From contig NC_057761.1 of the NCBI RefSeq assembly GCF_010389155.1, forward strand, positions 58,402,587-58,466,586: a DNA stretch of 64,000 nucleotides, written 5' to 3'. A model generated the notes under the pieces. The model had not been told where the DNA came from. It made no database searches and saw only the letters and a list, made by a program, of their open reading frames with translations. The DNA comes from Erigeron canadensis. Taxonomy: Eukaryota > Streptophyta > Magnoliopsida > Asterales > Asteraceae. Within the stretch, counting starts at the first letter, position 1. Each line of letters opens with the position of its first letter. Both the position numbers and the translations under genes were made by a program. Below are positions 1 to 10,690 of the stretch, piece by piece.

Positions 1-2652
1 TGGAATCCTCCCTGACAAGTTATTATACGACACATCTAGATAATTTAAAAAATTAATCTGAGACATGGTTGATGGTAACGCTCCTGAAATATTGTTGCTA
101 GACAAATCCAAAATTTGAAGTTCCTTCAGATGATCAATTTTCTGTGGAATCTGTCCAAGGAAAGCATTATTTGACAAGTTCAGTGCCAGCAATGCCGTGA
201 GATCGGTTAGTTCATTGGGGATTTTTCCTGTAAGATTGTTGCTTGATAGATCAATGCTCCGCAACAATCTGATATTGCTGCTGAATTCACGTATATTTCC
301 TTGCCACTGGATCATTGCACGATCAGCATAATCAACTTTGTAGGAGTTTGAAATAATACTCAATGACTTAAACATTGGATTTATATATTGGTGTATGTTG
401 TGTGTCGATAAGAAACCTTTTTGAACCATGGCAGTAAAATTATTGACACATGAGGGGATGATCCCATTGAGATTGTTCGTCGACAAATCTAGGATTTGAA
501 GATTTACAAGGTGACAAAATTGTAATGGGATGGGTCCAATGAAATTGTTTGATGTTAGGCTCAGAACATACAACCCTAATAAATTCTCCCCAATCCAAAC
601 AGGGATATTACCCGAAAACTTGTTTGCCCCTAAATTCAAAAAGGTTAACTTGGTGCAATTCTTTAATGACATAGGTAAATCTCCGGAGAAGCCATTGTTG
701 TATAGATACAACACCTCAAGTTCATTCATAGACCCAATAGAAGTGGGAAGCCTTCCGAATAGGTGGTTGTTTCCTAGATTTAGAACTACGAGTTTTGTCA
801 AATTCCACAAACAATTTGGGATTTGCCCTGTGAATTTGTTGTGTGAGAGATCAAGATAGTATAAATGCTCATCAGCAAGCTGGCACAGAAACGAAATTCC
901 TCCATCGAACTTGTTTTTGGAAAGATCTAGTATTGTTATAGTGGAAGGAACATTTGCTATTGGACCGTAAAAGTTGTTGGAACTCAAATCTATTGACGAT
1001 ACACTGTGAGAACTTGAGAATAAATCTGGTGCTTTCCCAATGATGTTGTTGGATGAGAGATTCAAATATGTTAACTGGGAAGGCAGAGTGTCCCAAAAGT
1101 CCGTGGGAATTGTGTCTGAAATCTCAGTATTGGCTATGTTAAGATGTATTAGAGAGGTTTGATTTTTAAATGTTTGAATCCATTTGGGGAAGCGAGGACC
1201 TAGTCTACATGAGCTCAAATCAAGATGTGCAACGTTAGATAGATTTGACATGCGACTTTTGGAAAGAACTCCTTGAAGCAAGTTATTTGAAAAATCCATA
1301 TACCAAAGCATTGACCTCCCCGTCTTTCCAAAGATAGTACCTTTAAGAGAATTGGAAGAGACATTTAGAATTTTAAGGTTGGGTAGTACCCACAACATTT
1401 CACTTATTGTTCCATTTAACAGATTCTGACCTAGGTATAATCGTTCTAGGGATGAGAAGTGTTGGATGTCGTCAGATATTGACCCTGTAAAGTGGCTACT
1501 TGAAGCCTCTAAGTTTGTTAATGTATCTGATGTGCATCCAGCAGACAATGCTTTTAGAAAATCAGAAAATCTGACGAGTGCAGAGTTGTGGTTGAAATAT
1601 AAGTGTGTTAAATTACAGAGATTTCCAAGATATTTTGGGAATTCATCCAACTTGTTTCCATCCAGTAAAAGATATTCAAGTCTGTTATTGCTAGTTAATG
1701 GGTACAACCAAGGATACATGGATGAGTTGAGATTGTTGTTTTGGAGATCAAGGATACGAATATTAGAAGAAGAGTTGACATGAGACGAATAAGAATATGG
1801 ATGCATGACCTGTGAGAGGTTGCAGCCCTCCAAATATAAGCTTGTTAGATTTTGGAGGCCTGCAATTGCATCTACCCAATGATCTGCTTTGGCTAGAGAA
1901 ACCCCTTTCATATTAAGGGTCTCTAAATTAGACAAACGAGACAACCAATTTATGTTTTCAACTCTGCATTTTCCAAGATCATCTAGCCGGAGAGATTGCA
2001 AATTTGTGAGGTTTCCAAATTCTGAAGGAATGGTCTCACTTAAAAGACGGTTGCTAGAAAAGGAAAGATAAACTAACTTAGTCAAGGAACCAATGGACAC
2101 GGGAATGGTTCCACTAAAAGAATTGTTGGAGAGGTCAAGTTCCCTTAATTCAGTCAAGTAACCAATGGACTCTGGAATAGTTCCACTAAAAGAATTGTAG
2201 GAAAGGTCAAGAACCCTTAACTCAGTCAAGTAACCGATGGATTCGGGAACGGTTCCATTGAAAGAATTAAAACTAAGGTAAAGATGAGTCAAGTGGGTTA
2301 AGTTAAACAATGAAGGGCTGATCTCACCTTCGAGACCCCATGGGGCCAAGTTAAGCTCTGTGACATGACCTGTTTGGTCATTGCACTTGATTCCATCCCA
2401 TTTGCAGCAGTCTTCTTCTTCTTTTACGTTCCATGTAGAGAATTCGTCAAAAGGGTCTCGAAGAAGAGATTTGATGTTAAGGAGATCACGTCTCTCGTTA
2501 TCGGCGCACTTGATGTTATTCACTTTTACCAGTTGGTTGCCAAGGAAATTAGCGGTAGTTGTACTACTGTGAATAACACATTGAAACAGAAATGAGATAA
2601 TAAGAATCAAAACACGAGAATGTTTAAATTTAAGGCAAATATTTGAAACCAT
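1..2652 (-). CDS. RLP1: LRR receptor-like protein, EIX-like, 3' end beyond window
   Basis: An open frame of 884 codons runs from the ATG at 2650-2652 to the window edge without a stop, so the C-terminal end is missing; paralogs suggest about 100 more residues. Seen: hydrophobic signal peptide (about residues 10-30), N-terminal cap with Cys49, the Cys pair 82-83 and Cys90, then many 24-residue plant extracellular LRRs, and the island ending in an IQWQG-type motif before the last LRRs. Four LRR units lie between the first LRR and the conserved GKCRVE block, encoded by 72-bp near-repeats at about 2100-2290. Family knowledge: such RLPs perceive microbial or apoplastic patterns at the plasma membrane and signal through SOBIR1/BAK1-type kinases. 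No intron is needed. A TATA-like box lies about 75 bp upstream. The ligand is unknown. Confidence 0.9.
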   Translation of the reverse strand, partial: MVSNICLKFKHSRVLILIISFLFQCVIHSSTTTANFLGNQLVKVNNIKCADNERRDLLNIKSLLRDPFDEFSTWNVKEEEDCCKWDGIKCNDQTGHVTELNLAPWGLEGEISPSLFNLTHLTHLYLSFNSFNGTVPESIGYLTELRVLDLSYNSFSGTIPESIGYLTELRELDLSNNSFSGTIPVSIGSLTKLVYLSFSSNRLLSETIPSEFGNLTNLQSLRLDDLGKCRVENINWLSRLSNLETLNMKGVSLAKADHWVDAIAGLQNLTSLYLEGCNLSQVMHPYSYSSHVNSSSNIRILDLQNNNLNSSMYPWLYPLTSNNRLEYLLLDGNKLDEFPKYLGNLCNLTHLYFNHNSALVRFSDFLKALSAGCTSDTLTNLEASSSHFTGSISDDIQHFSSLERLYLGQNLLNGTISEMLWVLPNLKILNVSSNSLKGTIFGKTGRSMLWYMDFSNNLLQGVLSKSRMSNLSNVAHLDLSSCRLGPRFPKWIQTFKNQTSLIHLNIANTEISDTIPTDFWDTLPSQLTYLNLSSNNIIGKAPDLFSSSHSVSSIDLSSNNFYGPIANVPSTITILDLSKNKFDGGISFLCQLADEHLYYLDLSHNKFTGQIPNCLWNLTKLVVLNLGNNHLFGRLPTSIGSMNELEVLYLYNNGFSGDLPMSLKNCTKLTFLNLGANKFSGNIPVWIGENLLGLYVLSLTSNNFIGPIPLQFCHLVNLQILDLSTNNLNGIIPSCVNNFTAMVQKGFLSTHNIHQYINPMFKSLSIISNSYKVDYADRAMIQWQGNIREFSSNIRLLRSIDLSSNNLTGKIPNELTDLTALLALNLSNNAFLGQIPQKIDHLKELQILDLSSNNISGALPSTMSQINFLNYLDVSYNNLSGRIP

Positions 2653-2721
2653 GTTGTATTATGCTGTGAATTTTTTTTTTCTCTTCTTTTTTAATATGCT
2701 AAATGAACTTACCCCGATGAA

Positions 2722-2731
2722 GTTTTATATA
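2722..2731 (-). promoter_or_regulatory. Candidate TATA box of RLP1
   Basis: Read on the minus strand the sequence is TATATAAAAC, about 75 bp upstream of the RLP1 ATG. RLP2 carries a similar ACTTTATATAAA-containing box about 100 bp upstream of its own ATG, which suggests a core promoter retained through the duplication. Called from motif and position only. Confidence 0.45.
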
Positions 2732-4426
2732 AAGTAATGTCTGAAGTCTGAACATGTTGAATTCAAGTTGACGCGGGTGTCCTTACATTTATCAGAGTCT
2801 TGGAAAGTTTTTAATCATATAAATGTGTGTTTGTTTGTATGAGGTTGACGCGGGTGTCGCTATTTATCAGTGTATTGGTCAGCTCTTAATTACTCGTATA
2901 TAGTAGTGTGTTTGTATCAGGTGATTTTATTTAATCAGAATATTGTGTGAAATTGAAATTAAAAAATCGGAATTGATTGCAATCGACTCTGATAACAACA
3001 ACAATAATAATGTATGTTCTATTAAAAAAGAGTATTAATAAATTACTTAAGAAACTACATGGGAAAGAAAGAATACCGGGGGAAGAAGGGGAGTGGTTGT
3101 ATTTCTTTTCTATATAAAATGAAGTGGTTGAAAATGAGTTACTTTTACAAAATCATCTTTACATCCAGCTCCAAACTTTATTAGAGTTTTACAAAATGGA
3201 CCCACATCCAAAAGAAAGAATAGATCAATCTAGAATTTTGATCAAAATTTCTTTTTCCAGTTTTGAAAATGAAGTATAATTTGGTATTGGGGGAAGTATA
3301 TGAGTAAAACACCATAAATGTTTCTTATCTCCCACTTATAAATCTGTTATAAGTTTGTTTGGGAGAAGAAAACCCAGCTCTTTTTCTTTGTAAATTTACA
3401 ATATACAACTCACTTCAAAGCATGATATCTCATTCACCATAACTTAGCTTTGGACGCATTTTAGTTTGCTGTGCAACTAGGTAAGTGTCCATCTATCTGT
3501 TCTTTTCCATGTATACGAGTGCCAAAACACCATTGCAAGTTTGCAACTATAGGTAAAACGTGTTGTGAAAAGCTGCCAGCCCTGTTATGGGCTCTATTTG
3601 CGCATTATATAACAAGTGTCACACTAAAAGTCTTGGTAATTATTTGACTTTGATAGGAATCGTTTGACTGTTTCAGGTCCGTCTATAGTAGAAAATGAAG
3701 GCGCTATTTAGTAAGAAAAGAGGTGAAATCATGTAAACGTTGAGAACTGGATTTAGATCAGCAGTTAAATGATAAATAATGGGAAGATGGAGATATCAAC
3801 TCCAAAACATCTCTGAGTGCCTAAATCTGCAGACACTTCAGTTATTTCTAACTGTATTCGTTCGAGCATTTCATCAAACAACTAATGTGCACCATTTTAT
3901 ATGAATAAAAGATAATAGCAGGCGACACAGAAGCAACGTAACTTCAAAGTTTAAAAAGGACATACCTTAGTGCATTTTGTGGATTAACTTAACAAACTCA
4001 TAAAGTGTGATACATGTTTTAAAAAAGAATATAATATCCCAAAATGATTTCCGGGCATACAAGTCAGATGTTTGGGATAGGGAATGCAGTAACATATGTT
4101 ATGCTCAATTAACGATGTAACATAATATACTTTGTAAATTGTGCTGAGTGTGAAGTGAACCTTTTAAGGGTAAAAAAGAAATTAGGTATTTAGAGGGAAT
4201 ATAGGTATTTGAGAATAATATTAATTTGCAAAAGGTTGGATTTTCATTACATGTGGGAAGTTTATATAGACAACTAAATTGCTATAAACCCCTTTTTTAA
4301 TTACAAACAAGTACATAGACAATTACAATACAAACCCTTCATCTAAGCATGATTATACCAAGGACAATACAAATTCATATTTACAAAACATGCACTGACA
4401 AAATAAAAAGCTAACATACTTTCTGA
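2732..4426. other. Intergenic upstream region of RLP1, no gene seen
   Basis: AT-rich sequence without a convincing coding frame, RNA gene or transposon end. It presumably holds the distal promoter of RLP1. Two short GTTGACGCGGGTGTC copies (about 2768 and 2845) repeat in the first 150 bp. They contain the TTGAC core of W-boxes, the WRKY binding motif common in defence promoters; this is motif evidence only. Confidence 0.4.
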
Positions 4427-4611
4427 GGGGGTCTCTGGTTCGAATCCTGCCACATGCAAATGTGGTGAGGGGGCCTTAGCAATGCTATACTCATCTAACA
4501 CATGAAGAGCAAACCCTTTAGAGCATTGCCAAGAGATGAACCGGCGTGAGCCCATCCGCGTGGGGGGTGTTAGGCATTTATCCGTTACTGCCTTTAAAAA
4601 AAAAAAAAAAA
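4427..4611 (+). mobile_element. 5'-truncated tRNA-derived SINE
   Basis: The element has a pol III B-box-like GGTTCGAATCC at about 4438-4448 and ends in a run of some 16 A. The 9-bp direct repeat ACTTTCTGA flanks it at 4418-4426 and 4612-4620, marking it as a retroposed insertion. No A box precedes the B box, so the copy is truncated at the 5' end. It encodes no protein. Confidence 0.8.
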
Positions 4612-5027
4612 ACTTTCTGAAGTTAATCATAAAACAAACATTGTTATAATCCCATCAAAGAAATTACTCGTACTACTTGTTGACAACTATGGAAGAAAAC
4701 ATTAACTAATATGGCGCACATAGTTCTATGATGAATGCTCACTTTTTTCTTAAGTACAATCATTATGTGATTGATTAGCAACATTGAAAGCCTCATTGCA
4801 CTCCAAAACTAAAACAAGGAATTCGGGTAACAATTTTTCATAAGATTAAAAGAAAAAAAGAAAAAAACTGTTCAGTGCCGCCTTCTGCAGGTTTTGAGCC
4901 CAATATCATCATTAAAGAGGTAGATAATGAAATTTGGAACGCGGACTAAAATGTGGGCCCTACACATCAAAGTAGGGAATGAAGACAAAACAATATCTGA
5001 ATATGAGACCGGTGAGCCATTTCACCT

Positions 5028-5352
5028 TTTTTTTTTGAAAGGTGAATTTCGCTAGAAATTTCGTATCGCGATTCGATATCGAGAGGTCTAACATACTTTG
5101 TCTTAACCGGGTCCGAGCTACAGAGCTCTCTTGAAATAGAAATGCCTATTTCAAATACCCAATGGGGGGAAAACCCCCTACTAATCCGCCCGAAGGCACG
5201 ACGGTAAACCCTGTCCTCTCAGAATTGAACCTGGGTATACCCAAGCCAAGCCCTAATAGAAGGACTACCTATATCTCAAAGTTGGTGGAATGAGATTCGA
5301 ACCTGAGGTCACCAGGGAAACTCCAAACCACTTCACCAACTCATCATTGATT
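5028..5352 (-). mobile_element. Full-length tRNA-derived SINE with 16-bp target duplication
   Basis: On the minus strand the element starts with a tRNA-like head: an A-box region at about 5323-5343 (GTTGGTGAAGTGG) and a B box GGTTCGAATCTC at 5293-5304. A non-tRNA body follows, ending in an A-tail (the T-run at 5028-5036 on the plus strand). The 16-bp sequence GTGAGCCATTTCACCT is perfectly duplicated at 5012-5027 and 5353-5368. The intact duplication and both boxes suggest a young, complete copy. Confidence 0.88.
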
Positions 5353-5368
5353 GTGAGCCATTTCACCT

Positions 5369-7707
5369 AGCAAGTGAAAACATTCATCAAGTGATTTTTC
5401 CAATCCACTTTAAAGCTTTCATCCCATTTCACTTCTCATTTCACCATCTCTTCATTTATTGTTAACTTAACTTAGGAGAGGAAAAGAGAAGAGAGAGAAG
5501 AGAAGTTTTCCTTTCTAATCACCTCAAAAATGAAGGGAAAACTTTTGGAACAAAAAACAACTACACTTCCCCTCCTAATCCTTTCCACTCATTCTCTTTC
5601 CATATTTAAAAATATCTTAAGAATGCATTTTATAATTTCCCCTCTCTCCCCTTTCCTTTCCACCTTTAAATAAACTAAACAACACAGTAGCCCTTACCAA
5701 TGGTCTACGTGATGCTAAAAAACAATCACAAAAAGGTGAACCGGCTATTAAGTAGTAAACCTTATATCAAGTGACCCTGACATACCAAAAAAAAGACCAT
5801 AAACAATCCATCACAGTACAAATACTGTCACACAAAAGAGAGGAAAAATCGGTGCTTCAAAAATAATATCTTTGCAGCCAGAATGTAACTTATCACCTAA
5901 CAAAGAAGAATTATCAAGATGAAGTAACTATGGTACAAATGAGATCAGATACAATCATCCCATTGTCAAGAGATGATAGAATGGATGGTCAGAACTCGAT
6001 AAACTGCAGAACACTAAAGAAATTATCCAACCAAGCAAATTGAATAAATAAGAGCAGACACACTCAACTAAGTCTTACTTAACCTTATATAAAACGAGCT
6101 ACTCGTATTTGATAAGGCATGGGCAATTATCAATGAAGAATAGCTTTCCAACTGATATCGACATTTGAAAAATCTACAATCTGACATCGTGGATTATCTA
6201 AGCACTTAATTGTTGAATATATATTTTTTCTAAACAAATGAACTCGGTACCTTGTAAATATACCACATGAAAGAGAAGCGATAACTTATCATGGACTCCT
6301 GTGATAGAGAAACTCTCTCTCAAACCTCTATAGAGAAACTATCCCATTGCATAGAAGTGATGGAACTTGGGGCCATAAAAGATATTATCAAACGATTTTT
6401 TTGACTGTAACGACGAACTAAGAGAGAAACTATCAAATAAATTACTCCTACTGCCACTGTTGAAAAGGAAACAGGAACAGTACCCCCGGCTCCTTTTACA
6501 ATCAAACCATAATTAGCAGCATCCTTTCATGCCGACAATCTGATGTAACGGCACAAAAACCAGCAATAGCATTAGCTATAAAAATCTGACATCACGATTC
6601 ATAGAACCTATAAAAAAACCTGACTGTTCTGCCCCAGCAGTTGGTGATCATCAAAGAAAAAAGTCGCCCGCAGATGAACCTCGAATCAACTACATAAATG
6701 TTACTTGCATGATGACGTAAATATAGTTATAAGACCTAGAAGGCTAGAAGTACTTGCTGCAACATGACTAAGCACAAATTCTGTAAATTTTTATGATCAA
6801 ACACTTCATATGAAATTGATACCTACAAATGAACACATGCCATACCCCCTGTATGATAAGAACTATGCATTTAGCAATCACTAAAGTCTCACTTGATCCA
6901 CCTTCCTATCGTGAACTATCGAATAACGATAAACTAAATAAGGACCAAGTTCTTGAAATAACTCGTCATTATATCACTCCAACTAAAAGCAAGTGATAGT
7001 ACAGCTAACAAAAAACCAACTCCTCCAAAGAAGAGTTCGTAAAGACGTTGTCTACAAATGCCATGGTCACATGTTCCAATCTTATTACCACATGAAAAAA
7101 TTTTGCCATTCAAAAAAAAAAGGTGCAGCTAACAAACACGCACAAAGGATCATGATAATACGAAATGACAATCTCTATTACTAACGAAAACTGTCTCTTT
7201 TAAACTAGCAATATTAAGAACACAAAAAGGTACAACAAATAGTCAAAGATAAGCTAAAAGCAGTAAGGGTGCGAAAAGAAGTCCGAACATACAAACATAT
7301 TACAAAGTAAAGTGAAATCAATGAAAAAGGGAGACATTATCCAACACAGTATCACCTGTTGAGATATTTTAACTTGTACTAGTTGATTGCAGTAAATCAC
7401 CGATACTTGAGTAAAACTGCATTAGAAAAAAAAAAACTAAATTCAGTGGCATTTTGTCAAACAAATGGTGGGCACTAAGAGACATTTAATTACAGTGGCA
7501 TCAAAATGTCTTTTAGGTTACCACATTTGCCAAAAACACGAAAATGGCCACTTATGGTGTTGGAGGCAACTTTTTATTGATAATGAGGATTTAAAAACCA
7601 TGCCAAATACAAGAAAAAACATGGTCATTGTAAGCAACATAAATACTAGAAAACGAGAAATAAAAAAGAAATATGAAATAGGCAAATAGCTAGTCATGTG
7701 TCTCCCA
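5369..7707. other. Intergenic region between RLP2 and the SINE, no gene seen
   Basis: This stretch lies downstream of the RLP2 stop. It is A-rich with scattered poly-A and poly-T tracts. A 61-codon open frame at 6320-6505 (minus) would encode a hydrophobic stretch but has no recognisable family and no supporting context, so it is not called as a gene. Confidence 0.4.
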
Positions 7708-10581
7708 TTAAAATTTTGCTTTGAACACCAACACCTTCACATAAACCAAGTTTTCCAAGGTATCCATAAAGTGAAAGAACGTATGTCTTCCACGGCGGAT
7801 GACAAGTAAAGTGACACACACGGTCCAAAATCCGATAGCAAAACCAACGGCCCCGCCAATATAAAACCGTCTGTCAGATTCATCTTTGTCGCTCTCACCA
7901 ATGGGGGATGGTACTCGTAATTCTTTATCTCCGGGACAATATTTAGACAGGGGAAGTCCACACAATTTTGCATTTCCTGTGTAGCTTGTAGCATTAAAGG
8001 TCTGGAGCTGAGTGCCGGATGGAATTCTTCCAGACAAGTTATTGTATGACACGTTTAGAAAATTTAATAAAGTCATCTCAGATATGCTCGATGGTATCCC
8101 TCCTGAGAAATGGTTTCTTGATATATCCAACGTCAAAAGGTCATTCATCTCACCAATTTTATGTGGAATCTCCCCACATAAGGCGTTCTTGGATAAGTTG
8201 AGTGCAACCAACCCATGAAGATCGGTTACCTTATTAGGGATTTGTCCTTTTAGATTGTTGCTTGATAGATCAATCATTTTTAACAATCGAAGAGTGTTAG
8301 TCATGAATTCACGTCTAATCCCTTGCCACTGGACAATCGCACGGTCTGTATAATCATCCGTTTCATAGGAACTACCAGTCTCAAAAATCTCATATATATG
8401 TATGTTATGTGCCGATAAGGATCCTCGTTGAACCATCGAAGTAAGATTATTAATACAGGAGGGGATGGTTCCATTGAGATTGTTTGCTGACAAGTCAAGA
8501 ATTTGAAGATTAGCAAGTTGACAAAATTGTGAAGGAATGGGTCCAAAAAAGTCATTGGAACCAAGGCTAAGAACATACAATCCTAATAAGTTTTCACCAA
8601 TCCAATCCGGCATGTTATTTGAAAATTTGTTGGCCCCCAAATCCAAAAAGGCTAACTTGGTGAAATTCCTCAAGGATAAAGGCACTTCTCCCGAGAAGTT
8701 GTTGTTGTATAAATACAACACCTCAAGTTGAATCAAATATTCAATAGATGCAGGAAGCCTTCCAAATAGATTGTTGTGTGCTAGATTTAAAACTTTTAGT
8801 TCTTTCAAATGCCACAAACAGTCTGGAATTTGTCCATAGAACGAGTTGTACGAGAGATCAAGATAATTTAAATGCCAGTCAACAGTTTGACACAGAAAGG
8901 AGATTCCTCCATAGAATTTGTTTTGGGAAAGATTTAATACATTCAAAGTAGAAGAAACCTTGGTTACTAGACCATAAAAGTTGTTGGAGCTCAAATCTAA
9001 TACCGATGAACCATTAAAGGCTGATAACAAATCCGAGGCTTTCCCGCTGAAGTTGTTAACAGAGAAATTTATGTACTTAAGCCTTGACTTTCCAAGCTTT
9101 TCAATAACGGTACCTCTTAAAGAGTTGGAAGAAATGTCTAGTCTTTGAAGCATTGGCAGTTCCCTCATTTTATCACTTATAGTTCCATTTAACTGATTAT
9201 GAGCAAGGTACAATTGTCCTAGAGATAAAAAGTTTTGAATGTCATCGGATATTGACCCTGTAAATTGGCTACTTGAAGCGTTCAAGTGATATAATGCGCT
9301 AGATGTGCATCCGCCAGACAAGGTTTTCAGGAAATCAGAAAATGTGACAAGTGCAGAGTTGTTGTCGAAAAATAATCTTGTCAAATTACACAGATTGCCA
9401 AGATATGTTGGTATTTGATCCAACTTGTTTCCAGAAAGATCAAGAGTATAAAGGTTGTTGGTAGTTAATGGGTACAACCAAAGATACGTGGATGAGTTAA
9501 GATTGTTGTTTCGGAGATCAAGGTAACGAATATTAGATGATGATGATGAAGAAGAAGAAGAAGAGTTGACATGAGATGAGGAAAAAGAATATGGATGTGT
9601 GACCTGTGAGAGGTCACATCCATCTAAACTCAAAAATGTTAGGTTTTGGAGACTTAGGATTGCATCAACCCAATGGTCTGCTTTGGCTAGTGAAATCCCA
9701 TTCATATAAAGTATCTCCAAATGAGATAGGCGAGACAACCAGGTTATATCTTCAACTGAGCATCTTCCAAGCTTGTTTAGATAGAGTTTTTCCAATTTTA
9801 CGATGTTTCCAAATTCTTGAGGAATGTTTCCGCTAAGAGAATTGTTAGAAAGGTCAAGGTAAGTCAATTCGGTCAATGAACCAATGGCCTCGGGTATGTT
9901 TCCACTAAAAGAATTAGAGTAAAGGTTGAGGTATGTTAATTCAGTCAAGGAACCAATGCAGTTGGGAATGGTTCCATTAAAGGAATTATCATAAAGGCGA
10001 AGTTCCCTTAATTTATTCAAGGAACAAATGGACTCGAGAATGGACCCACTAAAAGAATTACCAGAAAGGTCAAGGTACACTAGTTGGGTCAATGAACCAA
10101 TGGAGTTGGGAATGGTTCCACTTAAAGAATTCCAACTAACCTCAAGATGAGTTAATTGAGTCAATAATGAACCAATGGAGTTGGGAAGGCTTCCATTAAA
10201 ATGATTATCAGAAAGGTAAAGATGAGTCAAGTAGGTTAAGTCAAGCAATGATGGGCTAATCTCACCTTTAAGACCACAACCATTTAATTGAAGCTCTGTG
10301 ACATGACCGGTTTGGTTGTTGCACGCGATTCCCCACCAGTTACAGCAATCATCGTCATCAACATCTTCCTTTCCAGTAGTTCCCCAGGCAGCGATACAAT
10401 TATGATCAAAGGGGTCTTGAAGGCCAGCTTTGAAATCAAGGAGAGATTGTCTCTCCTTATCACTGCGCATGATTTGCTTATAATTCATACCATTTTCAGC
10501 TGCTGAAGTAATAATGGATTGAAACAAAAATGACATAATAATCAAGACATGATAATATTTGAATTTAGTAAACCACATCAT
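7708..10581 (-). CDS. RLP2: LRR receptor-like protein, EIX-like (957 aa)
   Basis: A single-exon gene. Seen: signal peptide (about residues 10-28), LRR cap with Cys pair 79-80, LRRs, island ending IVQWQGIRREF, acidic ESDKDESD, membrane helix about 906-928 with a GxxxG motif, and a short basic tail with YVKV (a YxxPhi motif). No kinase is present, so it should signal through partner kinases at the plasma membrane. Oddities: the cysteine before the xxxER motif of the cap is replaced (MRSDKER, where the other copies have KC-xDN/S-E); six LRR units precede the GRCSVE block, the most in the cluster; about 76 residues (roughly three LRRs) present in the paralogs are missing near residue 520; and a run of ten Ser sits in one LRR loop. 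The frame is otherwise clean, so it could be functional or a drifting copy. Confidence 0.9.
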   Translation of the reverse strand: MMWFTKFKYYHVLIIMSFLFQSIITSAAENGMNYKQIMRSDKERQSLLDFKAGLQDPFDHNCIAAWGTTGKEDVDDDDCCNWWGIACNNQTGHVTELQLNGCGLKGEISPSLLDLTYLTHLYLSDNHFNGSLPNSIGSLLTQLTHLEVSWNSLSGTIPNSIGSLTQLVYLDLSGNSFSGSILESICSLNKLRELRLYDNSFNGTIPNCIGSLTELTYLNLYSNSFSGNIPEAIGSLTELTYLDLSNNSLSGNIPQEFGNIVKLEKLYLNKLGRCSVEDITWLSRLSHLEILYMNGISLAKADHWVDAILSLQNLTFLSLDGCDLSQVTHPYSFSSSHVNSSSSSSSSSSNIRYLDLRNNNLNSSTYLWLYPLTTNNLYTLDLSGNKLDQIPTYLGNLCNLTRLFFDNNSALVTFSDFLKTLSGGCTSSALYHLNASSSQFTGSISDDIQNFLSLGQLYLAHNQLNGTISDKMRELPMLQRLDISSNSLRGTVIEKLGKSRLKYINFSVNNFSGKASDLLSAFNGSSVLDLSSNNFYGLVTKVSSTLNVLNLSQNKFYGGISFLCQTVDWHLNYLDLSYNSFYGQIPDCLWHLKELKVLNLAHNNLFGRLPASIEYLIQLEVLYLYNNNFSGEVPLSLRNFTKLAFLDLGANKFSNNMPDWIGENLLGLYVLSLGSNDFFGPIPSQFCQLANLQILDLSANNLNGTIPSCINNLTSMVQRGSLSAHNIHIYEIFETGSSYETDDYTDRAIVQWQGIRREFMTNTLRLLKMIDLSSNNLKGQIPNKVTDLHGLVALNLSKNALCGEIPHKIGEMNDLLTLDISRNHFSGGIPSSISEMTLLNFLNVSYNNLSGRIPSGTQLQTFNATSYTGNAKLCGLPLSKYCPGDKELRVPSPIGESDKDESDRRFYIGGAVGFAIGFWTVCVTLLVIRRGRHTFFHFMDTLENLVYVKVLVFKAKF
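9536..9570 (-). repeat. Coding trinucleotide repeat (poly-Ser) in RLP2
   Basis: A GATGATGAT/GAAGAAGAA run on the plus strand is read as ten consecutive Ser codons on the minus strand, after a conserved HVN/FVN motif. The same place has 3 Ser in RLP1, 4 in RLP3, 6 in RLP4 and 5 in RLP5, so this is a length-variable coding microsatellite. Confidence 0.8.
9821..10255 (-). repeat. 72-bp tandem LRR units inside RLP2
   Basis: Near-identical units start with GG-A/T-AT-G-TTCC on the plus strand at 9821, 9893 and 9965 and continue to about 10184. The period is 72 bp (24 codons), with one 75-bp unit. Each unit encodes one LRR of the NSFSGxIPxSIGSLTxL type. The nucleotide-level similarity points to recent unit duplication rather than only old LRR homology. 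Confidence 0.8.
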
Positions 10582-10680
10582 ATATGTTGTATCAGAATGT
10601 TTTCCTCTTTTTTTTTTTTTTTGTTTTTCTTTTTATAGATGGATGATATGGATGAACATCCACTAATCAATGAAGGTTTG

Positions 10681-10690
10681 TTTATATAAA
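10681..10690 (-). promoter_or_regulatory. Candidate TATA box of RLP2
   Basis: The palindromic TTTATATAAA lies about 100 bp upstream of the RLP2 start and sits inside a CTTCACTTTATATAAAC context close to that upstream of RLP1. Called from motif and spacing only. Confidence 0.45.

Noticed and set aside
4438..4448. tRNA gene from the GGTTCGAATCC B box (also 5293 and 51696)
   Set aside because: No cloverleaf or paired acceptor stem; A-tails and target duplications mark SINEs.
6320..6505. Small membrane protein of 61 residues
   Set aside because: Hydrophobic composition only; no family match and no promoter or transcript evidence.
7737..9836. Many short open frames on both strands inside the RLP genes
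   Set aside because: They are shadows of the LRR coding frame caused by its repeat-driven codon bias; none has a start context or family match.
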